Source of the DNA: Elymus sibiricus
Lineage: Eukaryota > Streptophyta > Magnoliopsida > Poales > Poaceae
Reading direction: 5' to 3'
DNA: 64,000 nt
Assembly (NCBI GenBank): GCA_039707655.1
Contig: CM077670.1
Span: 142,952,001 to 143,016,000 of the forward strand
In this document: piece by piece, positions 12,276 to 24,387 of the stretch
How positions within the stretch are numbered: position 1 is the first letter of the stretch
How the letters are laid out: each line of letters opens with the position of its first letter
The notes under the pieces: generated by a model
What the model was told of the DNA's origin: nothing
What the model saw: only the letters and a program-made list of their open reading frames with translations
Databases searched by the model: none
Translations under genes and position numbers: made by a program

Positions 12276-12640
12276 ATGGAACTCAAACACGGGTCACCTC
12301 GAGTCTTGGCATTCAATGAGGAGGACCACGATGAGCTACGGCATGATGATGCCGCGCTCCTTGAGGAAGATCATTTCCAAGCTGCTGCCCGTGCTGCACG
12401 GTGCCAGCAAGCTTTGTGCCGCTGCCTTAGCCATAAAGTGAAAGCCAGGGACCTTGAGAAAGACGACCTTGTTCCTCGTCGGATTCGATCCACGAAGGAT
12501 AAAAAACAAGTTGACGCCGAAGTGGGAAGGCCCTTACCGGGTAATATGAGTCACTCGGCCTGGCACAATCCACCTAGAGACCAAAGATGGCACTCCGGTG
12601 CTAAAACTCATGAAATATTGAGCATCTTCGTAAGTTTTAC
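12276..12640 (+). pseudogene. Integrase C-terminal remnant
   Basis: After the deletion junction the sequence reads GSPRVLAFNEED... HDDAALLEEDHFQAAARAARCQQAL and VKARDLEKDDLVPRRI. This is the tail of a Ty3/gypsy integrase, before the usual end of pol. A frameshift falls after RRIRSTKDK, and stops follow in the other frame. The catalytic HHCC and DDE parts are absent, as are RT and RNase H. It marks the right side of a large internal deletion in an otherwise Tat-like layout. Confidence 0.75.
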
Positions 12641-13436
12641 CCATAAGGCACGGTTGCCGGGCTGCCCGGAAACCTCTTTTGTACAAGTTTGCTGTCAAGG
12701 CATGTAATCCTTTGTACAAAGCCGGGCGCAGATCCCATGCAAGATAAATAAAAGCTAGATGTTTCACAATTATTTGTCAGGTACATATATATTTATGTGC
12801 TGCAGGCAGTCTTGTGTTACATTTTTCCCTTGCGTAAGGTGATTAACGAACCGCCAAGGTTCCAGCCTCCTCTTTTCTTTTCTTTCTTAAAGGAAGGAAG
12901 GATTCCTCGCGTACAAGTTTCCTGGGGGGAGTGACGGTATGGATACCAAAGAACGCGTTCAAGATGTCACCCTACGGCAAGAAGTACAGCAAGGAATGAG
13001 AAAAGTTGCAAAACTTTGAAATAAATTCTTTGTTGTAGTTGCGATTCTCCTTGAAAGACTTTGGCCTTTGTATGAGAAACCTGCATGCTAAGGAACCTTG
13101 TCGTGATCAACTGCACTCTTACTTTGCTTCGAGTCCGCTCAGCAACTTAAGCAGCCCTGTTGTAACCGTCAAGCGTGACCTTGCCGGCAGCGACACTTCC
13201 GGCAAGCTGTTGAGGACCCACCCCTCAAGCACTTACGGCAAGAGTGTGTGCACCGGCAAGCTTCCGACAAGCGTAGGGTACAAAAATCATGCAAAGACAG
13301 AACAGAATAAGGAGAACAGCGCACATACATGCATCTTAAATGCAAGTTATAATACATCGAAACCAAGTGCAGTCTGACTTAAGATAAATTTATCTTGTGC
13401 ATAAACTACATCTGCAATAAAGAATGACAAGGGAGG
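12641..13436. other. Non-coding spacer between pol remnant and antisense gene
   Basis: Mixed composition with scattered CCGGCAAG-like motifs shared with the LTRs. No ORF with recognisable similarity. It would serve as 3' region for both the sense pol transcript and the antisense gene. Confidence 0.5.
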
Positions 13437-15199
13437 CTAATCCCTGTGATCAACCTCAGTCCTCGGGATCTGATTGATCTTGTTGATAAGGGGAAGGATG
13501 GTCCTTTCAGCAGCTGTGGTGTCCGTCCCTGGCGGCAAGGTCTTAAAGGCCTTGGAGACGTCGACGTCAGGATTCCAGCAGATAATCTTGACGAGCATCT
13601 TGGAGACAACCTCGATGCAAAACTTCCGAGACTCATTGGCAAAGCTGGTAGATCTCTTCTCATGATGTTTCTTCAATATCTCGAGGAGTCCGTCAAAGAA
13701 GAGGGAGAGGCTGGCGCTTCTGGGGTCATGCTCGCCAACTGTGAAGCGATGTTCCTCCTTGTCCATGACACTCACCTGAGCAGCGAGACGCTTAGCGACA
13801 TCGACAAGGCGACCAGTCCACAGATCCACGGCTTTCTTGTGCTCCTCGAAAGAGTTCACAGCACTGGGACGCTTAGCCTTATCTTTTTCCCAGCTCTCCA
13901 GTAGCTCCCTCTTTTTTTCCCTGCCGACCTCCAGGTCCTTCTCCAGAGTTGCGAGCCTTGAATTAAGGTCCGCCAAGGAGTTGTGGACGGTCGAGAACTC
14001 TTGGGTTTTGTTGACAAGCTCCTCTTCAAGCTTCGACACTTTGGACTCCAACTCTGCCTTTGCGGCCTCAGCGCCTTCCGCGACTTTGACGGCCTCCGAG
14101 AGCTTGGTGGCATGAGCCTGGGTTAGAGTCTCGATGGCCTGGTTATGGCCCTCCTCTAGCTCTTGGGTCTACTGCACAAGCAGAGCCTGGATCTCCTCCA
14201 ACTTGCCGCATTGCTTGGCGGCAAGGTCTTTTTCTTTAGCGATGAGCTGCGCTTCGCGCTCCGCTAACCTGCCGTCCAGAGCCGTTGCCTTTTCCTTGGC
14301 AGCATCAAGCTTCTCTTCTTGCCTCCTGAGGCCATGGAATTTCCTGTTGTGCCAGGCACGGATTTCCTCCGCCTTTTTCCGCAGTTTCTGCTCGGCCTGC
14401 CCTATGGCTTGCCGTTGGGCGTGCAGTTCGTCCCAGCACCTGCCATAGCAGTCTTGCACATCCTTGAGGCCACTAGCCATCATCGTCAGTAAGGCAAGAT
14501 ATGTGGCGTTGTCATCAGAACCATCTGATGCTGCGACACTGCTGGAGAGGGGTGCCAAGATTTCCGCGATGGTTTCGTCAAAAGTAGGCTCCCCAGCACC
14601 AGATGAGCTGGGGGCCTCAGACTCCTGCTGCAGACGGACAGCCTCCGAGAGGCTAATCAGGGCCTACGTCTCGGATGCACTAGGATGGGAGACAACACTT
14701 GACTTGTCGGTGCTGGCCTCTCCCATCTCAGCGTCCGTAATGGCAAGCCTAGATATGCCACCAAGGGGCTGGACCATTTCTTTGGAAGTTATCCTGGCCT
14801 CCTCGGCGGCAGACGCGGCGGCCTTCATGCCGGAAATACTAGCGGCCTCATCGGCGGCACTCTTAGCATGTCTCTCTACGGATGCCTCCTCCCCCTCTGG
14901 AGGAGTTAGCTCTGTAAGATGAAGGAGGAGCAGAGGGAAGAAAAATTCGAATTTCAGATCAAGTTCAAGAAAAAAAAGCATTAGAAAGAGTCAAGTATAC
15001 TTGGAAAGAAGATTACCTTGATGAGCATGTGGGGGGACGCCATTCTTCCTCCGGCAACCTCGGTTGCCGGCGCCTGGTCCCCGGCAACATCGGTTGTTGG
15101 AGAGGCCTCCGCGCGGGTGTGCCCTTCTTGGGGCTCCTCTGGGGGAGGGCTGCCCCTTGCCGGTGAAAGTACTGGTGACGGCCTGGGAGTCGAGGGCAC

Positions 15200-18159
15200 T
15201 GCAACACCCCAAAAATTTAACCCATGTTTTTACTAAATAAAATTTTGATAATTTTTTTTTGATTTATATTAGGTCTTTTAATAATTCCAGAGTCTTTTCT
15301 GTTTTCTGTTTTCCAAAATTCTTCCCTCCATATAGAAAATTTTGGGAAAATATTATGGGCTTTGGTATTATACTTATATCATTTCATTTATATTTTAAAT
15401 AACAATAGGAAATATTTTCATAATAAATTTGCCCAAAAAAATTCTTTTAATAGCATTTTCAGACTCTGAAATGCTTCTGTTGCACTACAACTATTTTAAA
15501 TAATTCTTTAAAAATTCCACAAAAATTATGAGGGGTCATGTGATGCCTATAGATCACTTTTATTCAAAAACCCAACTTGGCCTTTTGAAAATTTTGAGCA
15601 AAACATGCTCTTTTCAATTTTGTCCCATTCCTAGGTTATAAATGCAACCCTAATTCTCCTTCATCAAACAATTCTGAAATTTTTCCCACTTATAGTCCTT
15701 CCAACCAAACTCTTAAGTCCAGAAGATCAACTCCATTTGCATCTTGAAATACCTCCAAATAATTCCCTCAAAATCTGGTCCAGAACTGAAATTCTTCAAA
15801 ATTTGCACTAGCAAGTTTTTCCTTTTATCAAACTAACTTCACCATCATCACTACCATACAAGGAGACATCATCCTGCCAAATTCCAATTTCAGAAAGAAT
15901 CCCTAGATGGCCCTAGCATTCTGTCAAATACCTTGTGGGCATGATAGGAATTTGGCATCTCTCTTAACTATATTATAAATTTGATCATCCGGCCAAACCA
16001 ACATGTCCAATAGCTCTCCCATAACCAGGTGCATAACCCTGTAAAGTTTCACTTCGATCAGAACCATCTGGACTACCCTGGCATTTGGTCGAGCACCATG
16101 CGGGCACTGCTCAGAGCGCGGCCGGAGCGCCAGTATGGCAGTCGTCGGCACCGTCCCCGCATGGCCACTCTGCTACCTCCCCCTCTCGTCCTAGTCTTCC
16201 GCTAGATCACCCCGTCCACCCTGAGCCCTGCCGACACTCTTCCTTGGCCGCTAGCGCCGGCCAGCGACTGTCTTTCACTCAGGTACGGCACCACCCGTGC
16301 CACCCGACCCAGCCAGCACACCCCCTATGGTAAATTTGGACGGCCACCGTCCATACCAGCTCGAACCGGCCACGCACCAACCTCACCGGCCTCAACGGCG
16401 CCATCAATGGCCGCCGCCGCCGTGCTTATCTTCGGGAGGCCACGGGACCGACGCCCCCTCCCTATATAAGCCACCCCGAGCGCCCTCCTCTCGGCACCGC
16501 ATCCCCTTATCTCCTCTACAAGCCACCCAGGCAGCCAAATGGCCGGGAGAGGCCGTCTTCTTCCTCTCCGGCAACCACGGTCGCCGCCACTGTCCAGATG
16601 ATTCCGATGCCACCAGAGCTTCCCCCTCTCAACTCTCTTCACCAACATCTTCCTCTTGAGCTTACGAACCCATTCCACCATTCAATTTCACTTGGGATCG
16701 ATTGGGGGCAAAATTCCTCTCCCGCCTCCGCCGGAGCATCTCGGGAGAGCTCGCCGCCGGTGACTCCGTCCACCCCGGAGGCCAAGACGGGTACCCAGAG
16801 GATCGCCTAGGTCCCCTGAGCATGCTCACGTGCTTGGAATTCCCTGGGGTGCCGCCGTTCGCCAGCGAAGATCACCGGAGCGTCGCCCCTGTTCTGCCGC
16901 GGGAAAGATGACACGGGCAGACTGGTCAAACCAAACTAGTGGGCCCACGGGACTCACTGTTAGTGGCCCATAGCCACGCCGCGCGGTTAAGTGGAGACGG
17001 GCTCCCCTGAAGCCGTCTTCGTGCGGGGAAGACGTATACCGTGAATACGCCTTCAACGTCGGCAGCCCTCCCGCGCGGCCGAGCGACTAGGCATGGCCCA
17101 GTGGCGCCATGCGACTAAATCGCGCTTAGGGCGCGTTTCTGCTTGCTAGGTTGCTACCCTTTTTTTCCAGCAGGTTTCAAATAATCCTAGAGAAATCATT
17201 TCAAAACCAGTTTTGATGATTCAAATTTCTGCATAGTCCTAAATCCACGCTTTATTAATCCAGCTAGGGTGAACATTTTTCCTAAGCTTTGTCTCTGTTG
17301 GATCTATTAAATAGTCCATGTCTTCATTTATTTCAGCTTAGAAATTCCCTAGGAAAATCATCTGAACTCGAAATTAATTAATTCTTTTTTTGGAATTCTT
17401 TATTTTTCCTCTAGTTTATTTTAGTATTTATTTCAAAAAAATTCAAACAACTTTTTTGTATTGTTTCAAGTTTATGTAGTAATTTCAATATTTTGAAAAT
17501 AGGAAAATGGAGGGAAGAGAAAATTACTTTTCAAGACCTCTCGAGGCGTCGCATTCAGACATCCGTTTGGCATTTTTCTTGGAATTTCTCGGGCGGTCCA
17601 ACACCCGATGTTCCATTTTATTTTCTTGGTTTATTATTAAAATGATATATTTATCCATCCACATCATATTATTATTTATCATGCCATGCATTAATACCAC
17701 TTAGCATATGCATATAATTTAGTTCATCATGATCATATGTTCTCTGCTGCATTCGGTATATCTTTTGTCCATGATGTTTGCGAGTACATTCAAACATACT
17801 CACTGGCTTGTCCCTCGCTATTGTCTTGGCCAGATCACGATTAGGAGAAGAGCACTACGAAGGCACACCCCGCAACCTAGGAATCGGAGATAGCAGCCAC
17901 GAAGGATAGGAGTTATCCAGGTCAGCTGTTCCTGTGGGAATGGAGCCCCACCAGAGATGGAGATCCACTACCCGCTTCCGCCATCCACTGTTAGAAATCA
18001 TTGTTGTATCATTAGACCTTTATGGTCTTGTATCCAATTCTTGTATTTCCTTGGTAATCTGTATCAAGGACGTGTCCACCAGTAAAAATGATCTTGGGGC
18101 TGGTGATGACACGAGGGGTTATTTCTGGGATTTTAAGTCCCAGAAATCCGGCCCCGACA
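15200..18159 (+). repeat. 5' LTR of the non-autonomous element (shortened by deletion)
   Basis: 2,960 bp. AT-rich at both ends with a GC-rich core at about 16080-17150 that has a TATA box CCTATATAAG (16461-16470). Compared with the 3' LTR it lacks about 1.49 kb at position 17526. The join (AAAATT|ACTTTTC) matches a deletion between short ATT repeats at about 22850 and 24337 of the 3' LTR. Frames that look open in the GC-rich core are not supported as genes. Confidence 0.9.
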
Positions 18160-18163
18160 GCCT

Positions 18164-18175
18164 TGGTATCAGAGC
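18164..18175 (+). other. Primer binding site (tRNA-iMet type)
   Basis: TGGTATCAGAGC, four bases after the LTR end, complementary to the 3' end of initiator tRNA-Met as in chromoviruses and many Copia elements. Confidence 0.9.
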
Positions 18176-18483
18176 CTAGGCTAACCATTGGCTAATCCTA
18201 TCTTAGCCTGGTCACTATCCCTAGGTTTCCACACCGTCCAAATCCTTTCCTGTCCATAGCCAAGCTCACCTCATCCCATAATCCTACACAATGACCAGCC
18301 GACATCTTTTGACAATCGGTGCCCAACCTACCAGCCTGTCCATAGGCCGTGTGCCTGTGGCCGACACCTGGGTTGTCCCATCCACAAGCGTGTGATGGAA
18401 GACTCCACTGACCTATAAAGGAAGCCTTGCCCCAACTCAGCACACCACAGTTTTCCCTCTCAGTTCAATATCCAACCACCAAG

Positions 18484-19281
18484 ATGCCTGGTCCCATCGT
18501 TCGTAACGAAACCACCGCAGCCGAGCTTGGAGACTTTGTAGTTATCCTCGCCAATCTCACCCGTCGAGCTTTTGGCATAGAAGAGCCCCCGGAATATGTT
18601 GTATACCAGGAGCACACGAGTGATGCCATCCACCACTTCTGGGCCATGGTGCACATTTACGGGAGGGGCACCACATTAGAACGCCCCTACCGGTTCACCG
18701 GGAGGACGACCTCCGACGAGCCCCAAGCCATCCAACTTGCAGCTCGAGAGGCTGTAGTTAATCTCCGGCATTTGTCGCCGAGGGTTAACATCCGTCCTTT
18801 CTACTACTACCCTAGTCATGAAGGCTATGGTAGTGCGACCCAAGTCGCCAACGGAGACCATGAGACGGATCCTGCTCTAGTGCATCTGGTGCGCTACCTG
18901 AGAGCGCAAGACGCACTATTCGCTCAGGTCACCCTTGATCTGATTGCGACCCGCAGGACGCTCGCACTCCTGACCCCGGTGAGAAGTGAAGCTACACCCA
19001 CCACCGACACCCCGATAGTGCTGCTTGGGAGGCCAATTGAGCCCCCAAGGTCTGCTCCTGTTATCTACCCGGGCAATGCCTTCGCCTCCCCAGGGGAACT
19101 CCATCGTCTCTTGGAGACCTACTCCAACGGGACTGTGGCCACGACACCCCGCGAGGGACATCACCACTACCCCAGCCCTATAGCTCCCCATCCAACCCCG
19201 GTCAGCTCTGACACTGAAGCTCACGGAGAAGCCTCGACATCTGCGGGACGCGCCCGGCTAGATGTCAACGAGGTGGACTGA
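18484..19281 (+). CDS. Non-autonomous element ORF1: unknown protein with dsRBD-like N-terminal half
   Basis: Intact frame of 265 residues from the ATG at 18484 (an upstream in-frame ATG at 18427 is less likely). Residues 14-95 read as helix, three strands, helix: LGDFVVILANLTRRAFG, then PPEYVVYQE, HHFWAMVHIYG, and AIQLAAREAVVNL. This order and the PPxY, strand and AAxxA features resemble a double-stranded RNA-binding fold, but the GPxH loop and the Lys pair before the last helix are missing. A second part (about 100-165; YYYPSHEGYG, DPALVHLVRYLRAQ) is helical. The C-terminus is Pro/Ser-rich and acidic (DVNEVD). ORF2 downstream is a paralogue. No gag or enzyme motif is seen. The role is inferred, not known. 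Confidence 0.6.
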   Translation: MPGPIVRNETTAAELGDFVVILANLTRRAFGIEEPPEYVVYQEHTSDAIHHFWAMVHIYGRGTTLERPYRFTGRTTSDEPQAIQLAAREAVVNLRHLSPRVNIRPFYYYPSHEGYGSATQVANGDHETDPALVHLVRYLRAQDALFAQVTLDLIATRRTLALLTPVRSEATPTTDTPIVLLGRPIEPPRSAPVIYPGNAFASPGELHRLLETYSNGTVATTPREGHHHYPSPIAPHPTPVSSDTEAHGEASTSAGRARLDVNEVD

Positions 19282-19676
19282 GTCCACCAGAATCATTGTA
19301 GAGCCTTAGTGGCCCAGTTTCCCTATATTTTCATAGTAGCAGTTGTATGGCGTGGTAAGTTTGTAAATTACTTGTGTGCCATTGTCTTAATAGTAGTATT
19401 TGTGATCTAGCATAAATTGTTGGCGTGTGGTGGCAGAGTAAATTCTAGACGTGACTGTCGAACCCCCCCTAACCGACACACACAGTAATATGTCACATTC
19501 CTTTTGAGAATTGAAGTCTGAGATTTTGACTCAGACAACCCTACACTGGAGCCAATACACAAGTCATACTGGCGACGCCTCATGTTTCCTAATCTAGGTA
19601 CCTTATAAGCGACCGTAACCCACTCTACGCCAGCCGCCATCAACCTTGAGCACCGCATCCATCACTCCATCACTCC

Positions 19677-20308
19677 ATGTTTCACTCCGAAGCCTACCTA
19701 AGAACTCCAGATGCAAGCCCTGGTAGTTTTGTTACGGTTTTGTGGGATTTCACCCGCAATACCTTTGGTTCCACCCACCCACCCCAGTATGAGTTGTACA
19801 AGATGAGGATCACCTCTGATTCCTCAAAATACTGGGGAGTTGTGCAAATCCCACCAGTGGATCTGAACCAAGGCCTCCATATGTTGTCTTCATCGGGAGA
19901 TCCATGCCAACCTCAGGCATGGCCATTGAGGCTGCTACTTATGAAGCAGTTACCCGTCTTCGATTTGCAGTACCCTGTGCCAGTGAAAGGGGATACTGCT
20001 ATTTTCCGAGCCGCGCAGCTTTTGGAGCAGAAGCTACGTTCCGCTGTGAACGTATAGAAAGAGATCCAGCTCTGGCCTATATCATTCAGTATGTGATGGC
20101 CCAGGAGCATTTCACCCAGCAACTAATGGATTATCTCCATTATCTTGCTGTCCTGAATCCCCAGATCGCCATTGGCGGACCACCACTGCCAACTCCGGAA
20201 GGACATGTTCTTCGTCTGCTTCCTCCACTTCCTCCGGAAGAAGAAGAATGTGCTCCAGCACCAGGAACCATTCCGCAAGACCCTGTAGATCTCACCTTCA
20301 AACCATAG
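19677..20308 (+). pseudogene. Non-autonomous element ORF2: paralogue of ORF1, one frameshift
   Basis: The first frame (19677 onward) gives SFVTVLWDFTRNTFG and PPQYELYK, then SKYWGVVQI. After a frameshift near 19890-19905 the second frame gives GMAIEAATYEAVTRLRF, YCYFPSRAAFG and DPALAYIIQYVMAQEHFTQQ, ending acidic/Pro-rich at 20308. The same landmarks occur in the same order in ORF1 (FV-L--TR-FG, PP-Y--Y, W--V-I, AA-EAV--LR, DPAL----Y--AQ--F-Q). The two therefore arose by duplication within the element. About 400 bases of non-coding sequence (19282-19676) separate them. The family is unknown. Confidence 0.55.
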
Positions 20309-20490
20309 GCAGTCATGAGTGAGTTGTTGCGGTGGGTAGTGCCTGTTTGCATGATGTATCTTGTGTAGTTTCTTAGGGTGTATGACATGAACGTATTGCC
20401 ATGATTGCATTTTTGCATATGACCGTTTCTCTGTCTTGTTCCGTAATTAGATTTACCGCCCTTAACAAATCTCGAGGACAAGATTTTCAT

Positions 20491-20503
20491 AAGGGGGGTA
20501 GGG
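20491..20503 (+). other. Polypurine tract of the non-autonomous element
   Basis: AAGGGGGGTAGGG immediately before the 3' LTR; plus-strand primer for reverse transcription. Confidence 0.85.
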
Positions 20504-23500
20504 TTTGTAACACCCCAAAATTTCAACCCGTGTTTTTACTAAATAAAATTTTGATAAAAATAAAATTTTGATTTATATTAGGTCTTTTAATAATTCCAGA
20601 GTCTTTTCTGTTTTCCAAAATTCTTCCCTCCATATAGAAAATTTTGGGAAAATATTATGGGCTTTGGTATTATACTTAAATCATTTCATTTATATTTTAA
20701 ATAACAATAGGAAATATTTTCATAATAAAATTTGCCCAAAATTATTCTTTTAATAGCATTTTCAGACTCTGAAATGCTTCTGTTGCACTACAACTATTTT
20801 AAATAATTCCACAAAAATTATGAGGGGTCATGTGATGCCTATAGATCACTTTTATGCAAAAACCCAACTTGGTCTTTTGAAAAATTTGAGCAAAACATCC
20901 TCTTTTCAATTTTGTCCCATTCGTAGGTTATAACTGCAACCCTAATTCTCCTTCATCAAACAATTCTGAAAATTTTCCCACTTATAGTCCTTCCAACCAA
21001 ACTCTTAAGTCCAGAAGATCAACTCCATTTGCATCTTGAAATACATCCAAATAATTCCCTCAAAATCTGGTCCAGAATTGAAATTCTTCCAAATTTGCAC
21101 TAGCAAGTTTTTCCTTTTATCAAACTAACTTCACCATCATCACTACCATACAAGGAGACATCATCCTGCCAAATTCCAATTTCAGAAAGGATCCCTAGAT
21201 GACCCTAGTATTCTGTCAAATACCTTGTGGGCATGACAGGAATTTGGCATCCCTCTTAACTATATTAGAAATTTGATCATCTGGCCAAACCAACATGTCC
21301 ATTAGCTCTCCCATAACCAGGTGCATAACCCTGTAAAGTTTCACTTCCATCAGAACCCTCTGGACTACCCAGGCATTTGGTCGAGCACCATGCGGGCACT
21401 GCTCAGAGCATGGCCGGAGCGCTAGTATGGCAGTCGTCGGCACCGTCCCCGCATGGCCACTCTGCTGCGTCCCCCTCTCGTCCTAGTCTTCCGCTAGATC
21501 ACCCCGTCCACCCTGAGCCCTACCGACACTCTTCCTTGGCCGCTAGCGCCGGCCAGCCGCCGTCCCGAGTCGCCACCGCCGTCTTTCACTCGGGCACGGC
21601 ACCGCCCGAGCCACCCGACCCAGCCAGCACACCCCCTGTGGTAAATTTGGACAGCCACCGTCCATACCAGCTCGCACCGGCCACGAACCAACCTCATCGG
21701 ACTCAACGGCGCCATCAATGGCCGCCGCCGCCGTGCTTATCTTCGGGGGGCCACGGGACCGATGCCCCTCCCTATATAAGCCACCCTGAGCTCCCTCCTC
21801 TTGGCACCGCATCCCCTTATCTCCTCTGCAAGCCACCTAGGCAGCCAAACGGCCGGGAGAGGCCGTCTTCTTCCTCTCCGACAACCACGGTCGCCTCCAC
21901 TGTCCAGATGATTCTGACGCCACCAGAGCTTCCCCCTCTCAACTCTCTTCACCACCATCTCCCTCTTGAGCTCAGGAATCCATTCCACAGTTCAATTTCG
22001 CTCGGGATCGATCGGGGGCAAAATCCCTCTCCCGCCTCCGCCGGAGCATCTCGGGAGAGCTCGCCGCCGGCAACTTCGTCCACCCAGGAGGCCAAGAGGG
22101 GTACCCAGAGGATCGCCTGGGTCCCCTGAGCATGCTCATGTGCTTGGAATTCCCTGGGGTGCCGCCGTTCGCTGGCGAGGATCACCGGAGCACCGCCCTT
22201 TTTCTGCCGTGGGAAAGACGATGCGGGTGGACTGTTCAAACTTGACGAGTGGGCCCGCGGGACCCACTGTCAGTAGCCCATAGCCACGCTGCGTGGTTAA
22301 GTGGAGACGGGCTCCCCTGAAGCCGTCTTCGTGCGGGGAAGACGTATACCGTGAATACGCCTTTGACGTCGGCAGCCCTCCCGCGTGGCCGAGCGACTGG
22401 GCCTGGCCCAGTGGCGCCATGCGGCTAAATTGCGCTCAGGGCGCGTTTTTGCTTGCTAGGTTGCTGCCCTTTTCTTCTTTTTTCTTTTCTAGTAGGTTTC
22501 AAATAATCCTAGAGCAATCATTTCAAAACCAAATTTGATGATTCAAATTTCCACATACTCCTAAATCCATGCTTTATTAATCTAGCTAGGGTGAACATTT
22601 TTCCTAAGCTTTGTCTTTGTTGGATCTATTAAATAGTCCATGTCTTCATTTATTTCAGCTTAGAAATTCCCTAGGAAAATCATCTGAACTCCAAATTAAT
22701 TAATTCTTTTTTTGGAATTCTTTATTTTCCCTCTAGTTTGTTTTAGTATTTATTTCAAAAATTTCCAAAAAACTTTTTTGTACTGTTTCACGTTTATGTA
22801 GTAATTTCAATATTTTGAAAATAGGAAAATGGAGGGAAGAGAAAATTTTCAAAGTTTTGGAGTGCACCCAATCTTTCTGCATGCTCAAGGCAAGCATCTT
22901 AAACACTTGATATGGTGAATGCATGGTTGATTGTTTGCAAGAATAATTGAATCATGAATATGTTGAATTCAAATAAAAATTGCATATTGCTAGTTATACA
23001 TGCATGATCCCTTGATAATATTTTATCTTCATTTAAACATGAAGTATGAGTGAGTATGGTTATTTTCACGTGCCACATATGCCTATGTTGGTCCGGACTA
23101 ATCTGCAGGAAAGAATCAGTCACGAGAAAAGTGAAGGTGAGACTGAAATCTCGTTGTGACGAGAATGATCAGTGACGGCATGTTGGGACATGCTAGGTGG
23201 TGACCCTGTTGGGTACTTCCGAGGAAATATGTTGTGCTAACCACTGTAGGAAAACTTAAACCTAATGAGTCGACCGTAGATCGAGTCTTGTTCCGGTAAC
23301 CCCCATACTTGTTTCGTGCTGCCACTTGTCCTTGCCACAGGTAGGGTACGGTTCAGCAAGTTGTTAACCCCTTTCATTGCACACACCGTACAGAGAGGCC
23401 ATGGTGAAAGATACCAGAGGCCTCTGGTAGGCATGTCACCTGGTTAGGGGGCATGGGTGTATCCGACTGGGCCGAGAGGGGGGCACCCCTTGTAATCCGC

Positions 23501-23940
23501 GCATTATAAATAGTGATCCCATGCTATTCGAGACGATGGTCTCCCCGTCTTAGAGTTTTTCTGGAGTGATGTCTTGGGTGATTCTGGGCATCAGAACGGT
23601 TAAACTGGTGTGTGCTGGTTAGGTGTGTTTTCAACCCAAAGAACGTAATTCGAACTAGTTAGCGTCTCGGTGTTGGCTAAAGAAGTCCTTTACTTGTGGG
23701 TAAAGAGTACACCCTCTGCAGAGTTTTAAAAACCTATTTGAATAGCCGTGTCTGTGGTTAAGGACTGCAGTCTGGGTTGGTCAAGTATCGGTCTTAGTGT
23801 AGGTCTTCGAAGGAAATATTTAAAATTGAGCATGATTCATCTTTGCAGGATAATTATTGTCACCACTGATGCCAGCATGAATATTATTGTTATCATGAAT
23901 ATTATTGTGGACTAACCCTGTTATTTCTATGTGCAACCTT

Positions 23941-24240
23941 GGGTATCACTTGGGATGGCTAGTCCACCTGGATACTCATTTCTATTTTTCTGGGTATCAC
24001 ATGGGACGGCTAGTTCACCTGGATACTCATTTCTATTTTTCTGGGTATCACTTGGGATGGCTAGTCCACCTGGATACTCATTTCTATTTTTCTGGGTATC
24101 ACTTGGGATGGTTAATCCACCTGGATACTCATTCCTATTTTTTTCTGGGTATCACTTGGGATGGCTAGTCCACCTGGATACTCATTTCTATTTTTTCTAG
24201 GTATCACTTGGGATGGCTAGACCACCTGGATACTCATTTC
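23941..24240. repeat. Minisatellite, 51-bp unit, about 6 copies
   Basis: Units begin GGGTATCACTTGGGATGGC and differ by a few bases. The 51-bp period is a multiple of three, so a frame stays open through the array by chance. It is found only in the 3' LTR copy; the 5' LTR lost this part. Confidence 0.95.
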
Positions 24241-24387
24241 TTTTCAAGACCTCTCGAGGCGTCGCTTTCAGACACCCGTTTGGCAATTCTTTTCAAGACC
24301 TCTCGAGGCATCGCTTTCAGACACCCGTTTGGCATTACTTTTCAAGACCTCTCGAGGCGTCACATTCGGACACCCGTTTGGCATTTT
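24241..24387. repeat. Minisatellite, 49-bp unit, 3 copies
   Basis: Units begin TTTTCAAGACCTCTCGAGGC. The 5' LTR has a single copy at about 17530-17578, so its deletion ended inside this array. Confidence 0.95.

Noticed and set aside
21377..22129. 250-codon Pro/Ser/His-rich frame in the 3' LTR (and its shorter form near 16085-16810)
   Set aside because: It lies in the GC-rich LTR promoter core, is not kept at full length in the other LTR, and has no motif. Open by composition.
23905..24200. Repetitive protein frames over the 51-bp array
   Set aside because: The period is a multiple of three, so frames stay open automatically; there is no start context or match.
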